64,000 nt of DNA from Leptofilum sp041748655 (GTDB taxonomy: Bacteria > Chloroflexota > Anaerolineae > Promineifilales > Promineifilaceae): contig JBGTCV010000071.1 in the NCBI GenBank assembly GCA_041748655.1, forward strand, positions 79,707 through 143,706. Reading direction: 5' to 3'. Of the stretch, positions 9,032 to 18,205 are shown one piece after another. Position 1 is the stretch's first letter; every line of letters starts with the position of its first letter. The notes beneath the pieces are model-generated. The model searched no databases, was not told the DNA's origin, and worked only from the letters and a program-made list of their open reading frames with translations. The position numbers were made by a program, and so were the translations under genes.

Positions 9032-9226
9032 TTTCTCCTCCTTAATTGAGAATTTGAAATAAGGTTGCTGCCTTGTTCGCTAAAATGCTGAGGTAAATAG
9101 TGAAGTTGGCAATGGTAGCATGGCTTTAAGCGGTTGACAAACAATCTGCAACCTGGGTTCCTTTAGTGACATTTTAGTGTCAGGGAGCGATAAGGTACAC
9201 AAATTTTGGAACTGCCTCGCTACTGC

Positions 9227-9232
9227 TATAAT
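9227..9232 (+). promoter_or_regulatory. TATAAT -10 element placing transcription start at the polX ATG
   Basis: A consensus TATAAT ends 6 bp before the ATG at 9239. No good -35 is visible (TTGGAA at 9206, spacing 15). No Shine-Dalgarno sequence precedes the ATG. The usual 6-7 bp distance would start the RNA on the initiation codon, so the message may be leaderless. Confidence 0.5.
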
Positions 9233-9238
9233 GGGCGT

Positions 9239-10966
9239 ATGAATAATCGTGAGGTTGCCAAACTGTTTGCAGATGTAGCCGATATGCTGGCCATTCGAGG
9301 GGACATTATCCACCGCGTGCTGTCTTACCGGCGGGGCGCCGAAGCCATTCAAGAGCTGGGCCGCGACATCAATCAGGTGTACGCCGCCGGAGAACTGACC
9401 GACATCCCCGGCATCGGCAAGACGCTGGCCGAGAAGATTGAAGAGATGCTCACCACGGGCAAGCTAACGTTCTATGAGAAGCTTTCACAGGAAATTCCAC
9501 CAACGCTGGTGGAAATGCTCAAGGTAGATAGTTTGGGGCCGAAGCGGGTGAAGCAAGTGTATGAAACGCTGGGCATCACCACCCTGGCGGAACTGAACGC
9601 AGCAGCTCAGTCTGGCAAACTGCGCGATCTTCCCGGATTGGGGGCGAAATCTGAAGCCAAACTGGTGAAAGCGATTGAAGCGCTGGCCCGCCACGGTGAT
9701 GGCCGGACTCCTATTGAGGAAGCGTGGCCGCTGGCGCAGGCGATTTTGGCCGAGCTGGCTCAACTGCCCGGCGTGCAAAAAACGGCCGTTGCCGGTTCCC
9801 TCCGCCGCATGAAGGAAAGCATTGGCGATCTTGATCTTCTCGTGGCGGCCGATAATGCCGTCCCCATCATGGACACTTTTGTCAACATGCCCCGCGTCGA
9901 ATCGGTGTCTGGGCATGGGCCCACCAAATCCAGCGTCCTGCTGCACAACGGTATGCAGGTCGATTTGCGCGTGCTGCCCGCCGAGCGCTGGGGTACGCTG
10001 CTCTCCTACTTTACCGGCAGTAAAGACCACAACGTACGCCTGCGCGAACTGGCCCTGAAGCAGGGGCTGAGCCTCAACGAGCACGCCTTCACCCCCACCG
10101 ATGGCGGCGGTGCCGAAATTTTGTGCGCCAGCGAGGAAGCGCTGTACCAGACGCTCAATCTGCCGTACATCCTGCCTACGCTGCGCGAAGACCGGGGTGA
10201 AATTGAGGCCGCCCAGCAGGGCAAACTGCCCGACGTGATTCAGATTGAGCAAATTGTGTCTGATTTGCACATGCACACCACCTGGTCAGACGGCAAAATG
10301 AGCGTGCTGGCGATGGCCCAGGCAGCCCAGGCGCGTGGCTTGCAGTACATCATCATTACGGACCATTCGCACAGTTTGGGCATTGCCAACGGGCTGACGC
10401 CAGAGCGCTTGTGGCAGCAGGCGGAGGAGATTGCGGCGGCTAACGCCCTGATGGGGCCAGATTTCCGCATTTTGCACGGCACCGAGATGGAAATAAAGGC
10501 GGATGGCTCGCTGGATTTTGAGGATGACGTGTTGGCCCGGCTCGATTTTGTGATTGCCAGCCTGCACGTGAGCCTGAGCCAGCCGCGTGAGCAGGTGATG
10601 CTGCGCATGATGAACGCGCTGCAAAACCCGCATGTCGATATGATTGCCCATCCCACGGGCCGCCTTTTGCCAGACAGGCCGGGGGCGGATTTGGATATGG
10701 AGCTGGTGCTGGAAACGGCCGTTTCCACCCAAACCATCCTGGAAATCAATGCCAATCCCCGGCGGCTGGATTTGCGCGACAGCCATGTGCGTCGTGCCGT
10801 GGAGCTGGGCGCCACGCTGGCCATCAACTGCGACGCCCACCACGTAGACCAGTTCGCCCTGCTGCATTACGGCGTGGCTACCGCCCAGCGCGGCTGGGCC
10901 ACTGCTGAGACAATCGTAAACTGCTGGCCATTGGATAAGCTGCTCGCTTTTATTCGAAAGGGGTAG
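9239..10966 (+). CDS. polX: DNA polymerase/3'-5' exonuclease PolX
   Basis: This protein has 575 residues. It opens with a helix-hairpin-helix 8-kDa-type domain (IPGIGKTLAEKIEEML; second HhH LPGLGAKSEAKL). A Pol X nucleotidyltransferase core follows with GSLRRMKESIGDLDLLV (catalytic Asp pair near residue 197). A C-terminal PHP domain (about 340-575) starts DLHMHTTWSDGK and contains TDHSHS. This is the standard bacterial PolX layout, acting in gap-filling repair with Mn-dependent exonuclease activity. The start at 9239 is chosen over an upstream in-frame ATG at 9206 because the protein family begins at MNNREVA and a -10 box overlaps the longer version. Confidence 0.93.
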   Translation: MNNREVAKLFADVADMLAIRGDIIHRVLSYRRGAEAIQELGRDINQVYAAGELTDIPGIGKTLAEKIEEMLTTGKLTFYEKLSQEIPPTLVEMLKVDSLGPKRVKQVYETLGITTLAELNAAAQSGKLRDLPGLGAKSEAKLVKAIEALARHGDGRTPIEEAWPLAQAILAELAQLPGVQKTAVAGSLRRMKESIGDLDLLVAADNAVPIMDTFVNMPRVESVSGHGPTKSSVLLHNGMQVDLRVLPAERWGTLLSYFTGSKDHNVRLRELALKQGLSLNEHAFTPTDGGGAEILCASEEALYQTLNLPYILPTLREDRGEIEAAQQGKLPDVIQIEQIVSDLHMHTTWSDGKMSVLAMAQAAQARGLQYIIITDHSHSLGIANGLTPERLWQQAEEIAAANALMGPDFRILHGTEMEIKADGSLDFEDDVLARLDFVIASLHVSLSQPREQVMLRMMNALQNPHVDMIAHPTGRLLPDRPGADLDMELVLETAVSTQTILEINANPRRLDLRDSHVRRAVELGATLAINCDAHHVDQFALLHYGVATAQRGWATAETIVNCWPLDKLLAFIRKG

Positions 10967-10978
10967 GGAGGTAATGAG

Positions 10979-11016
10979 GTAATTAAGCAATTAAGTATTT
11001 GGGTAATTGCCCAATT
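10979..11016. repeat. Imperfect palindrome of GTAATTA words
   Basis: GTAATTAAGCAATT pairs imperfectly with AATTGCCCAATTAC in the gap between polX and the phosphatase gene. It belongs to the same word family as 35854-35925. Confidence 0.5.
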
Positions 11017-11040
11017 ACACTCTTAAAGTAGGACATTGCT

Positions 11041-12285
11041 ATGGATACTGGAACAACGGCCGTTATTCGCCAGGCGTTGGCCGGACTAGATGAAGAAACG
11101 CTTCAGCTGCTGCGGCAGGTTGCCAGGCGGATGGATTACCCACCCAATACCACCTTGTGCCATCAGGGCGAGGTTGAGCATGTCTTTTATGTGGTGGTTA
11201 AAGGCAAAGTTGCCGTCATTCGCGTTTTAGACGATGGCCAGGAGCGCATTCTGAACATGGTGGGCAAAAACGGCTACTTTGGCGAAATGGGTCTCATCGA
11301 TGATTCGCCCCGCGCCGCAAACTGTGTCACCATTACGCCCACAACCGTGCTGGAAGTTACCGAAGAAGCGTTTGACGAATTTGTCAAAAACAGCCCCCCT
11401 CTGGCCAATCTGCTGCTCCAGCGCATCCTGTCCAACGCGCGCAATATGGACCGACTGTATATTGAAGATTTGCACGCCAAAAATGAGGCGCTGAAGCAGG
11501 CGTATGATGATCTGAAGGCGGCTCAGGCCAGATTGGTACAGCAAGAACGGCTGGAGCGCGAGCTGGAATTGGCGGCGCAGGTGCAGCGCAATTTGCTGCA
11601 GCAAGATTTGCCCCAATTCCCCGATTATGGCTTTGCTGCCTATTTGGAGCCTGCTCGCCTGGTAGGCGGGGATTTTTACGATGTATTAGAAATTGACGAC
11701 GAGCATGTCGGCATTCTGATTGCCGATGTGGCGGATAAGGGGTTTCATGCGGCTCTATTCATGGCCGTTACGCGGACGCTTTTTTTGCAGGAAGGTCGCC
11801 ATTCACTTTCGCCAGCGGCGGTGGCGCTGGCGGTGCATCGCGGCATGTTTGAAATTGCCAACAATGATGAGGTCTTTTTGACGGCGTTTTACGGGGTGCT
11901 GCATCGGCCATCGGGGCAGCTCACCTATATTCGGGCAGCGCATGAACGGCCGTATCTCGTTCGTCCCAACCGTGAAGTCATGCCTTTGCCCGGCGGCGAC
12001 CGCTTCCTGGGCATGATACCCGACTTAACGCTGCATGAAGAAACCGTCGATTTAGAACCTGGCGACCGGCTAATCATGTTTAGTGATGGCGTGACCGATG
12101 CCGTGAATGAAGCGGGTCAAGGCTATTCTAACCAGCAGTTGGCTGCTGCCGTGGCCGCCTGCAAAAAAAGAACAGCCGCCGAAATTGTGCGCTTTTTGGT
12201 TAAAGATGTAGCCCAATGGCAGGGCAGCGCCGACCCATTTGACGATGTAACCTTACTTGTTCTGGAGGCAAAAGAAGCAGCCTAA
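11041..12285 (+). CDS. Cyclic-nucleotide-binding domain/SpoIIE-type PP2C phosphatase (RsbU-like)
   Basis: This protein has 414 residues. An N-terminal cNMP-binding beta-barrel (about 10-135) has the phosphate-binding cassette region GEMGLIDDSPRAA. A coiled coil (about 140-185, rich in E, Q and L) leads to a PP2C/SpoIIE phosphatase domain (about 190-412) with metal-binding GGDFYDV, IADVADKG and MFSDGVTDA. Such proteins dephosphorylate anti-sigma-factor antagonists in partner-switching cascades. The cNMP domain is the likely sensor. The stop codon overlaps the next start (TAATG), so the downstream SH3 protein is translationally coupled. Confidence 0.9.
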   Translation: MDTGTTAVIRQALAGLDEETLQLLRQVARRMDYPPNTTLCHQGEVEHVFYVVVKGKVAVIRVLDDGQERILNMVGKNGYFGEMGLIDDSPRAANCVTITPTTVLEVTEEAFDEFVKNSPPLANLLLQRILSNARNMDRLYIEDLHAKNEALKQAYDDLKAAQARLVQQERLERELELAAQVQRNLLQQDLPQFPDYGFAAYLEPARLVGGDFYDVLEIDDEHVGILIADVADKGFHAALFMAVTRTLFLQEGRHSLSPAAVALAVHRGMFEIANNDEVFLTAFYGVLHRPSGQLTYIRAAHERPYLVRPNREVMPLPGGDRFLGMIPDLTLHEETVDLEPGDRLIMFSDGVTDAVNEAGQGYSNQQLAAAVAACKKRTAAEIVRFLVKDVAQWQGSADPFDDVTLLVLEAKEAA

Positions 12286-12881
12286 TGGCCCGATATCAGA
12301 TCCCTCAAGACCCCAGAGATTCCAAGGGAAAAAATTCCCAAGAAAAACGGCCGCGTCGGTTACGGCAAGACAGCGCAGACGGCAGCCAGGAACCGATCCC
12401 GTGGCGCTGGCTTGGCCTTGGCCTGGTGGTGACTGTGCTCAGCATTGGCCTGGCGCTGGCGTTGGTCAGCGCTTTGTTAGACCGACCACCGCTGGAAGCT
12501 GCCCCACTCGAACCGACGCTGATCATTCTGACCGCGCCACCCAGCCCCATTCCGTCACCCACGTCGCCGCTGCCGCCGCCCACACCGATTCCCACCTTCA
12601 CGCCGATACCGACGCCGGATACGGCCGTTGCCCCCCCAGAAGTTACTGTCGGCTTTTACGCCCAGGTGACCAACACCGACGGCTTCGGCATCAATTTGCG
12701 CGGCGGACCCAGCACCAGCAATGCCATCATTCAGCTTGTGGATGAGGGGGCGTTGGTTTTGGTCATCGGTGGGCCAGAAGTGGATGAGGCCAACAACCGG
12801 CTCTGGTGGCAGCTCCAGCTAGACGACGGCACCGAAGGCTGGGCGGTTGGGGAGTTTTTGGTGCCAGCTGCCGGACCGTAA
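12285..12881 (+). CDS. Single-pass membrane protein with extracellular SH3 domain
   Basis: This protein has 198 residues. A charged cytoplasmic N-terminus, one membrane helix (about 44-66), a Pro/Thr-rich stalk (about 78-115) and a bacterial SH3 domain (about 125-195, INLRGGPSTSNAIIQLV ... WWQLQL ... EGWAVGEFL) are visible. The ATG shares its A with the stop codon of the phosphatase gene. The pair may form a surface-sensing or output unit, but the link is only through coupling. Confidence 0.75.
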   Translation: MARYQIPQDPRDSKGKNSQEKRPRRLRQDSADGSQEPIPWRWLGLGLVVTVLSIGLALALVSALLDRPPLEAAPLEPTLIILTAPPSPIPSPTSPLPPPTPIPTFTPIPTPDTAVAPPEVTVGFYAQVTNTDGFGINLRGGPSTSNAIIQLVDEGALVLVIGGPEVDEANNRLWWQLQLDDGTEGWAVGEFLVPAAGP

Positions 12882-13286
12882 TGAATTGTGAACGGCCGTT
12901 CCCATTCGTGTCAGTTTGTGGAATTTGTGGTTGAAGGTGGGGAAACGGCCGTAAAGACGACAACGAATTTGAGTAATCAACGAATGGGGAGCTGTTCGCG
13001 TAAATTCGCGTCATTTGCGGCAAAAATGGATACGACCGTGTGAATGGTTAATTGTGAATGGTAAATGGTTAATTGTTAATGGGGAACGGCCGTTGCTTGC
13101 CAAAGTGTTGTAGAATCACGGTCGTAGCTGACAGGCAAAATAAGCGGCGTGGCCGCGCATACCTGCGCCGACGCCAGGCCGCAGCCGGGTAAGGTTTCGT
13201 GCTGGCCGAAGACCGCTCTGGAGCAGGGAGGTAACGGCCGTATCCATGAGGAAGTGAAACAAAACAGGATGCTGCCTGCTGCCGAA

Positions 13287-13395
13287 ACTTTCTTTAACTA
13301 GAAAAATTTTTTTCTAGTAAAGAAAGTGATCCGTTCTTCACTAGAAACTTTTTTTTCCTCTGAGGAAAGTCTTCCGAAGAACTTCCTCAGAGGAA
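13287..13395. repeat. Two adjacent strong palindromes
   Basis: The first: ACTTTCTTTAACTAGAAAAA pairs with 13309-13327 with one bulged A. The second: TTCCTCTGAGGAA at 13355 pairs with the complementary end at 13395, with an inner GTCTTC/GAAGAA arm. Both are A/T-rich in the loop or flank and could fold in RNA or as cruciforms. Confidence 0.6.
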
Positions 13396-13501
13396 CCTGC
13401 TTTACTCGTTGTGTTGATGTTGGGTAACGGAAAGGGTTTTGGCAGGAACGGCAGTATCCCGAAAAAAATTCACGTTTCATACATCACGCTTTCCCAGATT
13501 G

Positions 13502-13587
13502 TTTGCCTTTAATCTGCGTTAATCTGCGAAATCTGCGGATTATTTTTTGACATAACGTTAATCCCAATAATACCTATTTTCCTGGCC
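13502..13587. repeat. Dispersed intergenic repeat, copy A (AATCTGCG family)
   Basis: About 86 bp that align with 34868-34953 at roughly 88% by eye, including TTTGCCTTTAATCTGCG and GATTATTTTTTGACA. It lies just downstream of the regulator gene's 3' end. Confidence 0.75.
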
Positions 13588-13610
13588 CATTTTCAAAACA
13601 GTGGCCAATA

Positions 13611-14573
13611 CTAAATGGAAGCCACCAACTTGTGCGCCGTTGGCTCGTCCAGAATGAGGTCGGTAACGTAGCCACCGGCCAATGCAGCCCGCAGCCCGCC
13701 CAGCTTGTTATAGCCAGACACTACGCAGATTGACCGGCTTGCCTTGCGGAACAGCTCCAATTTTGGGCCACAGGCCCGTTCATTCAGCGGAATCCCATCG
13801 TAGCTGCCATCCTGCCGAAGCATAATGTTGGCAATATCGCCTACCACACCTTCCCGCTCCATTTCCGCAAAATCATTCTCCCGCAAATAGTTGCCCATGT
13901 AGGTGGCGCTCATCAGCTGCCCCTGTGAGGAGCCAATGGTGTACAGCAAAATATCTGCCTGGCTGTGCAGCTCCAAAATTTGCTGGATGCTCCGCTCACG
14001 CCACAGCATCTGTTTGGTTTCCGGGTAGTCAAAAAAAGTGGGCACAGGGAAAAGGTGGGCCTTGGCTTCGTAATTGGTGGCAAACTGGGTTACCAATCCC
14101 CCCGCATGGTTGATACTGGGATTGGATACCATCTCGCCCCCGTTGAGCTGCACCACCTGCACCCCTACCAAGGATTTTGGGGTGAGATTTGCTGCCACCC
14201 GGTTAACGGTACCGCCCCAGGCAACCCCCAAAATCATGCCCGATTCCATGCATTGGTTCAGATGGTTGGCCGCCACTTTAGCCACCCGCTCCTGCCATGC
14301 CTGTTCCCCGGCAATCTCGGGCACTGGAACAATTTGTACGCTCTGAATTTTAAAGTGGAGCTTGATCGATTCTTCCATGGAGTCAGCCCGACCGCGAATG
14401 TCGTTGATGCGGATTTCAATGAGACCCTGGTCTCTGGCCCAGCTGAGCAGCCGAGATATGGTGGAATGCGATACTTGCAGCTCGGCGGCGATTTTTTTCA
14501 TGGGCAGGTTTTGATAATAATACATTTGGGCCGCGTGAAGGGCGTTTTCCAATTGTTGTTGTTTGGGGTCCAT
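13611..14573 (-). CDS. SorC/DeoR-type sugar-responsive transcriptional regulator
   Basis: This protein has 320 residues from the ATG at 14573, which has AAGGAG six bases upstream. An in-frame ATG 54 bp further upstream lacks such a site. The N-terminal helix-turn-helix (about 18-50, MKKIAAELQVSHSTISRLL) is followed by a SorC sugar-phosphate-binding domain (about 65-320) with GVAWGGTVNRVA and YTIGSSQGQL. It is divergent from the kinase/Ugp-like operon and is its most likely local regulator, responding to a phosphorylated intermediate. The effector is not known. Confidence 0.9.
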   Translation of the reverse strand: MDPKQQQLENALHAAQMYYYQNLPMKKIAAELQVSHSTISRLLSWARDQGLIEIRINDIRGRADSMEESIKLHFKIQSVQIVPVPEIAGEQAWQERVAKVAANHLNQCMESGMILGVAWGGTVNRVAANLTPKSLVGVQVVQLNGGEMVSNPSINHAGGLVTQFATNYEAKAHLFPVPTFFDYPETKQMLWRERSIQQILELHSQADILLYTIGSSQGQLMSATYMGNYLRENDFAEMEREGVVGDIANIMLRQDGSYDGIPLNERACGPKLELFRKASRSICVVSGYNKLGGLRAALAGGYVTDLILDEPTAHKLVASI

Positions 14574-14713
14574 GGCGTCTCCTTGGGAAATCGTGGGCGA
14601 TTTTGCAAATTGCTGGCCGACTTTCAAAACTGGGCCACAGGGCGTAATCTTTTTTGATTGTGGTTATAGGCTTCAGACTGTTTATGCACAGATTTACGCA
14701 GCTATCTTCTCTC

Positions 14714-14733
14714 TTTGTGCAAATTTGTGCAAA
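14714..14733. promoter_or_regulatory. Tandem TTTGTGCAAA repeat, candidate operator
   Basis: Two exact, abutting copies of the partly palindromic 10-mer TTTGTGCAAA lie in the divergent region between the SorC-type regulator and the kinase operon. It is a candidate operator for that regulator by position only. A nearby string (TTTATGCACA) is a weaker relative. Confidence 0.35.
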
Positions 14734-14827
14734 TAGCGTGGTATTTCTTGCAATGATGGCGTGATTTGGGTAAGAATAGGGCCGATAGGAAGAGAGATCA
14801 GAACAACTTTTGGCACGGTATACCTGT

Positions 14828-16297
14828 ATGACATCCTCCAGCATGATGCAATCCGAACAGTTGATTCTGGCCCTGGATGTGGGGACGTTAAGCGTACGTG
14901 CATCTGCTTATGATTATGCGGGGAATGTGGTGGCTTTTGCTGACAGACCCATTGCGCTGATGCAGATCAGCAGCAGCAAGATTGAGCAGGACCCGTTGGA
15001 GATACAAACGGCCGTTCATGATGTTATACAGCAGCTTTTGGCGGATCCGGTTGTGCAGCAGCGCGGCGTCTCCTCCGCCGGGCTGGCCTGCCAGCGCTCC
15101 AGCATTGTGGCCTGGAACCGGCTGACGGGGGAACCGTTGACTCCCGTTCTAAGCTGGCAAGACCGCCGCGCCGCCGAATACCTGAAGCCATTGGCCAGCA
15201 AAAGCGTGGCTATTAAAAAGAAAAGTGGCCTCTTTTTGTCGCCCCATTACGGAGCCAGCAAGCTGCGCTGGATGCTGGACAACTGCCCGGAACTGGAACG
15301 GCCGTTGCAAAACCAGACGCTCATCTTTGGTCCCCTGGCCGCTTACGTTATTTACCATCTGGTAGAAGGCAACCCCTGCATTGTCGATCACGTTAACGCC
15401 TCGCGTACCCAGCTAATGGATTTGCAAAAACAGCAGTGGTCTTCTGATCTGCTGCGCGAATTTGGTATCGCCCGCGAACTGCTGCCGGCGTGCCAGCCGA
15501 CCCAATCTTTTTATGGCCACCTGCGCGGAACCCAGATTCCGTTAACGGCCGTAAATGGCGACCAAAACGCTGCAATCCACAGCCCTGGTCAGCTAGATGA
15601 TGGCACGCTCATCGTCAATGTGGGCACCGGCGCTTTTGTCTTACTCTCAACCGGTACCCAACTTATCCACCATCCCAACCTACTGGTTAGCATTGCCAAC
15701 AGCCGCGAAACACACGTCTCTTACCTGCTGGAAGGCACGGTGAACGGAGCCGGAGCCGCCATCAATTGGGCAGCCGAGCAATGGAACCAACCAGATTTCA
15801 CCGCCAGGCTGGGGCAGTGGCTCGATGAAATTAGCAACCCGCCTGTGTTCATCAACACGGTTGGCGGCCTTGGCTCGCCGTTTTGGCGGAGCGAGCAAAA
15901 CCCGTACTTTTTGCAAGATGAGCCTGATGGACTTTCGGGCGAACGCTCCGTGGAAGAAAAAGCGGTGGCCATTGTAGAGAGTATTGTCTTTCTCATAGCC
16001 ATCAATCTGGAGGCGATGAGCCATACCGGACAAAGTATCAAGCGGATTCGCATTTCCGGTGGTTTGTCGGCGCTGGATGGGTTGTGCCAACGGCTGGCAG
16101 ACCTGACCCAGCGGGTGGTGCTGCGCCCGGAAGTGAAGCAGGCGACGTCGCAGGGCATCGCCTGGCTGGCCGCTAATCTTACCCAGGGTTGGCACGATTT
16201 GCGCGATGGGTCTCATGTGGATTACTTTTTGCCAAAAAACGGCCGTCCCCTCAAAACCCGGTATCGTCAATTTTGTTCAGAACTCGGCTGGCGGTAA
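14828..16297 (+). CDS. FGGY-family carbohydrate kinase (glycerol-kinase-like)
   Basis: This protein has about 490 residues. The N-terminal FGGY domain opens LILALDVGTLSVRASAYD (phosphate-binding DxGT). It contains SWQDRR, as in glycerol kinases. The C-terminal domain has GDQNAA, VNVGTGAF and RISGGLSALD. It phosphorylates a polyol or sugar in the cytoplasm. Being first in an operon with UgpA/E/B-like and GDPD genes makes glycerol a good guess. Start choice is uncertain: ATGs at 14810, 14828, 14843 and 14846 are all in frame and none has a clear Shine-Dalgarno sequence. The TTG-initiated permease gene follows after 12 bp. Confidence 0.85.
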   Translation: MTSSSMMQSEQLILALDVGTLSVRASAYDYAGNVVAFADRPIALMQISSSKIEQDPLEIQTAVHDVIQQLLADPVVQQRGVSSAGLACQRSSIVAWNRLTGEPLTPVLSWQDRRAAEYLKPLASKSVAIKKKSGLFLSPHYGASKLRWMLDNCPELERPLQNQTLIFGPLAAYVIYHLVEGNPCIVDHVNASRTQLMDLQKQQWSSDLLREFGIARELLPACQPTQSFYGHLRGTQIPLTAVNGDQNAAIHSPGQLDDGTLIVNVGTGAFVLLSTGTQLIHHPNLLVSIANSRETHVSYLLEGTVNGAGAAINWAAEQWNQPDFTARLGQWLDEISNPPVFINTVGGLGSPFWRSEQNPYFLQDEPDGLSGERSVEEKAVAIVESIVFLIAINLEAMSHTGQSIKRIRISGGLSALDGLCQRLADLTQRVVLRPEVKQATSQGIAWLAANLTQGWHDLRDGSHVDYFLPKNGRPLKTRYRQFCSELGWR

Positions 16298-16309
16298 AGG
16301 AGAAAAACG

Positions 16310-17203
16310 TTGAAAAAGGTTCTTAATGCGTTAGAAGGGTATTTATATCTGGCACCCACCCTCATCATTCTGGGTATCTTCGTCTATTGGCCAATCGTCA
16401 GCTCGTTTCAGATGAGCCTCACCCGCGTCGCTCCCTTTGGCGGTGTTGTGCGTAATGTGGGCGCAGAAAATTACCAGCGCCTCTGGAATGAGCTGATTAG
16501 CGGGGGTGAATATTACAACCATATCAAGGTATCGCTTCTGTTTACGTTGGGTACTGTCCCTACAGGAATCCTCATTGCCGTGATTCTGGCCATCGCCCTC
16601 TCCTACCCACTGGCCCGGCTTTCCTGGTTGCACCGGCTGCTCATCTTTGTGCCCATTGTGATCAGCAGCGCCGTTACGGGCGTTCTTTTCCGCTGGATGT
16701 ACAATCCCGTTACCGGCTATATGAACCATTGGATTGGTCTGGTGGGGCTTAATCCGGTGAATTGGCTAACCTCAAAGGATTGGGCATTAACGGCCGTTAT
16801 CCTGGCTGTCGTCTGGCGGCAGTTGGGCTTCAACGTCATCATCGCCCTGGCAGGGGTGCAAAACATCGACGCCACCTATTATGAAGCAGCCAAGGTAGAC
16901 GGGGCTAATCTGTGGCACCGCGTGCGTCACATAACCCTGCCGCTGCTTTCCCCAACGCTTTTCTTCCTGGTCATCATCAACGTTATCAACAGCCTACAAA
17001 CCTTTGGCGAAATCAATATCCTCACCGATGGCGGACCAGGCCAGGCCACCACCAATATGATTTACGCCATTTTTGTTGATGCTTTTGTGGGAACCCCGCT
17101 GCGGGGCTATGCGTCGGCCCAGGCCTATCTGCTGGCTTTGCTCATTCTTTTCATGTCTATCATCCAGTTCAAAGGCTTTGGCCGGAAGGTGCATTACTCA
17201 TGA
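16310..17203 (+). CDS. ugpA: ABC transporter permease, UgpA/MalF type
   Basis: This 297-residue, six-helix permease starts at a TTG preceded by AAAGGAG. The N-terminus YLYLAPTLIILGIFVYWPIV and EAA loop EAAKVDGANLWHRVRHITLPLL are typical of carbohydrate-uptake family 1 permeases. It pairs with the UgpE-like subunit whose ATG overlaps its stop by four bases. The UgpB similarity of the receptor gene downstream points to glycerol-3-phosphate or glycerophosphodiesters as substrate. The ATPase is not encoded nearby and may be a shared MsmK/UgpC-type subunit. Confidence 0.88.
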   Translation: MKKVLNALEGYLYLAPTLIILGIFVYWPIVSSFQMSLTRVAPFGGVVRNVGAENYQRLWNELISGGEYYNHIKVSLLFTLGTVPTGILIAVILAIALSYPLARLSWLHRLLIFVPIVISSAVTGVLFRWMYNPVTGYMNHWIGLVGLNPVNWLTSKDWALTAVILAVVWRQLGFNVIIALAGVQNIDATYYEAAKVDGANLWHRVRHITLPLLSPTLFFLVIINVINSLQTFGEINILTDGGPGQATTNMIYAIFVDAFVGTPLRGYASAQAYLLALLILFMSIIQFKGFGRKVHYS

Positions 17204-18060
17204 CAATACCCATTCCCACACCCAAACCAAAGCGCAAACTTTCTTCACGCGATCTGGCGCTGCAAATCTTTCTCATAACCGTTGGGTTAATCATCGCCAC
17301 CCCGATCATCATCGCTATTTTTACCAGCTTCAAGTCGGTGCAAGATATTGCCGCCAATCCAAATGCTATCTTTCCGCGCGAATGGTCCCTGAATAATTAT
17401 GTGAAAGCGTGGAACGTCACCCCATTCGGCCGTTACCTGCTTAACAGCGCCATTCAGTCTGGCGTTATTGTGATTAGCCAGGTTTTCTTTAGCATCTTGG
17501 CCGCGTTTGCCTTTACCTTTCTGCGCTTTCGGGGGCGCGACCTGATGTTTTATCTGATCTTGGGCAGCCTCATGGTGCCTTTTCAGATTACCTTTATTCC
17601 CAACTTTGTCATGATTAGCCGATGGGGCATGGCCAATACTTACCAGGGGCTAACGCTGCCCTTTTTAGCCAGCGCCTTTGGCGTCTTTCTGCTGCGCCAA
17701 TTTTTTATGTCTCTGCCCAAAGATTTACATGATTCAGCCATGATTGATGGAGCCAGCAATTTCCGCTTTTTGTGGCAAATTGTGGTACCGCTCAGCGGTG
17801 GCTCCATCAGCGCTTTTGCCATTTTTTCCTTTTTGGGTGCCTGGAGCCAATATTTGTGGCCGCTCATTATCACCAACGATGCTTCCATGCGCACCGTGCA
17901 GATTGGTATTCGCTTTTTCCTGTTCGACCAGGAGCGCGGCACCGATTGGGGCGCTTTGATGGCTGGTGCCGTCATTGTCATGCTGCCCACGCTGATCATC
18001 TTTTTGGTGGCCCAGCGTCAGCTGGTAAAGGGCATCGCCATGACCGGATTGAAGGGATGA
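17200..18060 (+). CDS. ugpE: ABC transporter permease, UgpE/MalG type
   Basis: This 286-residue permease has six helices, and its EAA loop reads DSAMIDGASNFRFLWQIVVPL. The start codon overlaps the ugpA-like stop (ATGA), giving translational coupling. It is the second membrane subunit of the importer. A gap of 145 bp without a gene separates it from the receptor gene. Confidence 0.88.
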   Translation: MTIPIPTPKPKRKLSSRDLALQIFLITVGLIIATPIIIAIFTSFKSVQDIAANPNAIFPREWSLNNYVKAWNVTPFGRYLLNSAIQSGVIVISQVFFSILAAFAFTFLRFRGRDLMFYLILGSLMVPFQITFIPNFVMISRWGMANTYQGLTLPFLASAFGVFLLRQFFMSLPKDLHDSAMIDGASNFRFLWQIVVPLSGGSISAFAIFSFLGAWSQYLWPLIITNDASMRTVQIGIRFFLFDQERGTDWGALMAGAVIVMLPTLIIFLVAQRQLVKGIAMTGLKG

Positions 18061-18205
18061 TTCACAAGACCAACAACTCGTTTTCATCACCAGGTGCTAA
18101 CCCGGGATGCAGCTGGTGTTTGGGGTTTGCCATTTGGCAGCCTCTTTGAATAATGTTTGCGACCACGATTTTGTGGCGCACAAGTTACCTTAAACTGGAG
18201 GAACA

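Larger units (their letters stand above)
12882..13610. other. Repeat-rich intergenic region without a supported gene
   Basis: This gap of about 730 bases holds several ACGGCCGT octamers (12892, 12946, 13086, 13234), reiterated words such as atggttaattg (13042-13080) and a GC-rich stretch at 13130-13240. It also holds two strong palindromes (13287-13395) and a dispersed repeat copy (13502-13587). The GC-rich stretch lacks SRP, RNase P, tmRNA and tRNA landmarks. Small open frames here lack Shine-Dalgarno sequences. Confidence 0.5.

Noticed and set aside
9485..10276. 263-codon frame antisense to polX
   Set aside because: It overlaps a well-supported gene with catalytic motifs and shows only His/Gln-rich shadow composition.
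13130..13245. GC-rich segment considered as SRP RNA, RNase P RNA or a riboswitch
   Set aside because: The SRP core GGUCAGG/GGAAGCAGC and other landmark motifs are absent. A 44-codon minus-strand frame there lacks a ribosome site.
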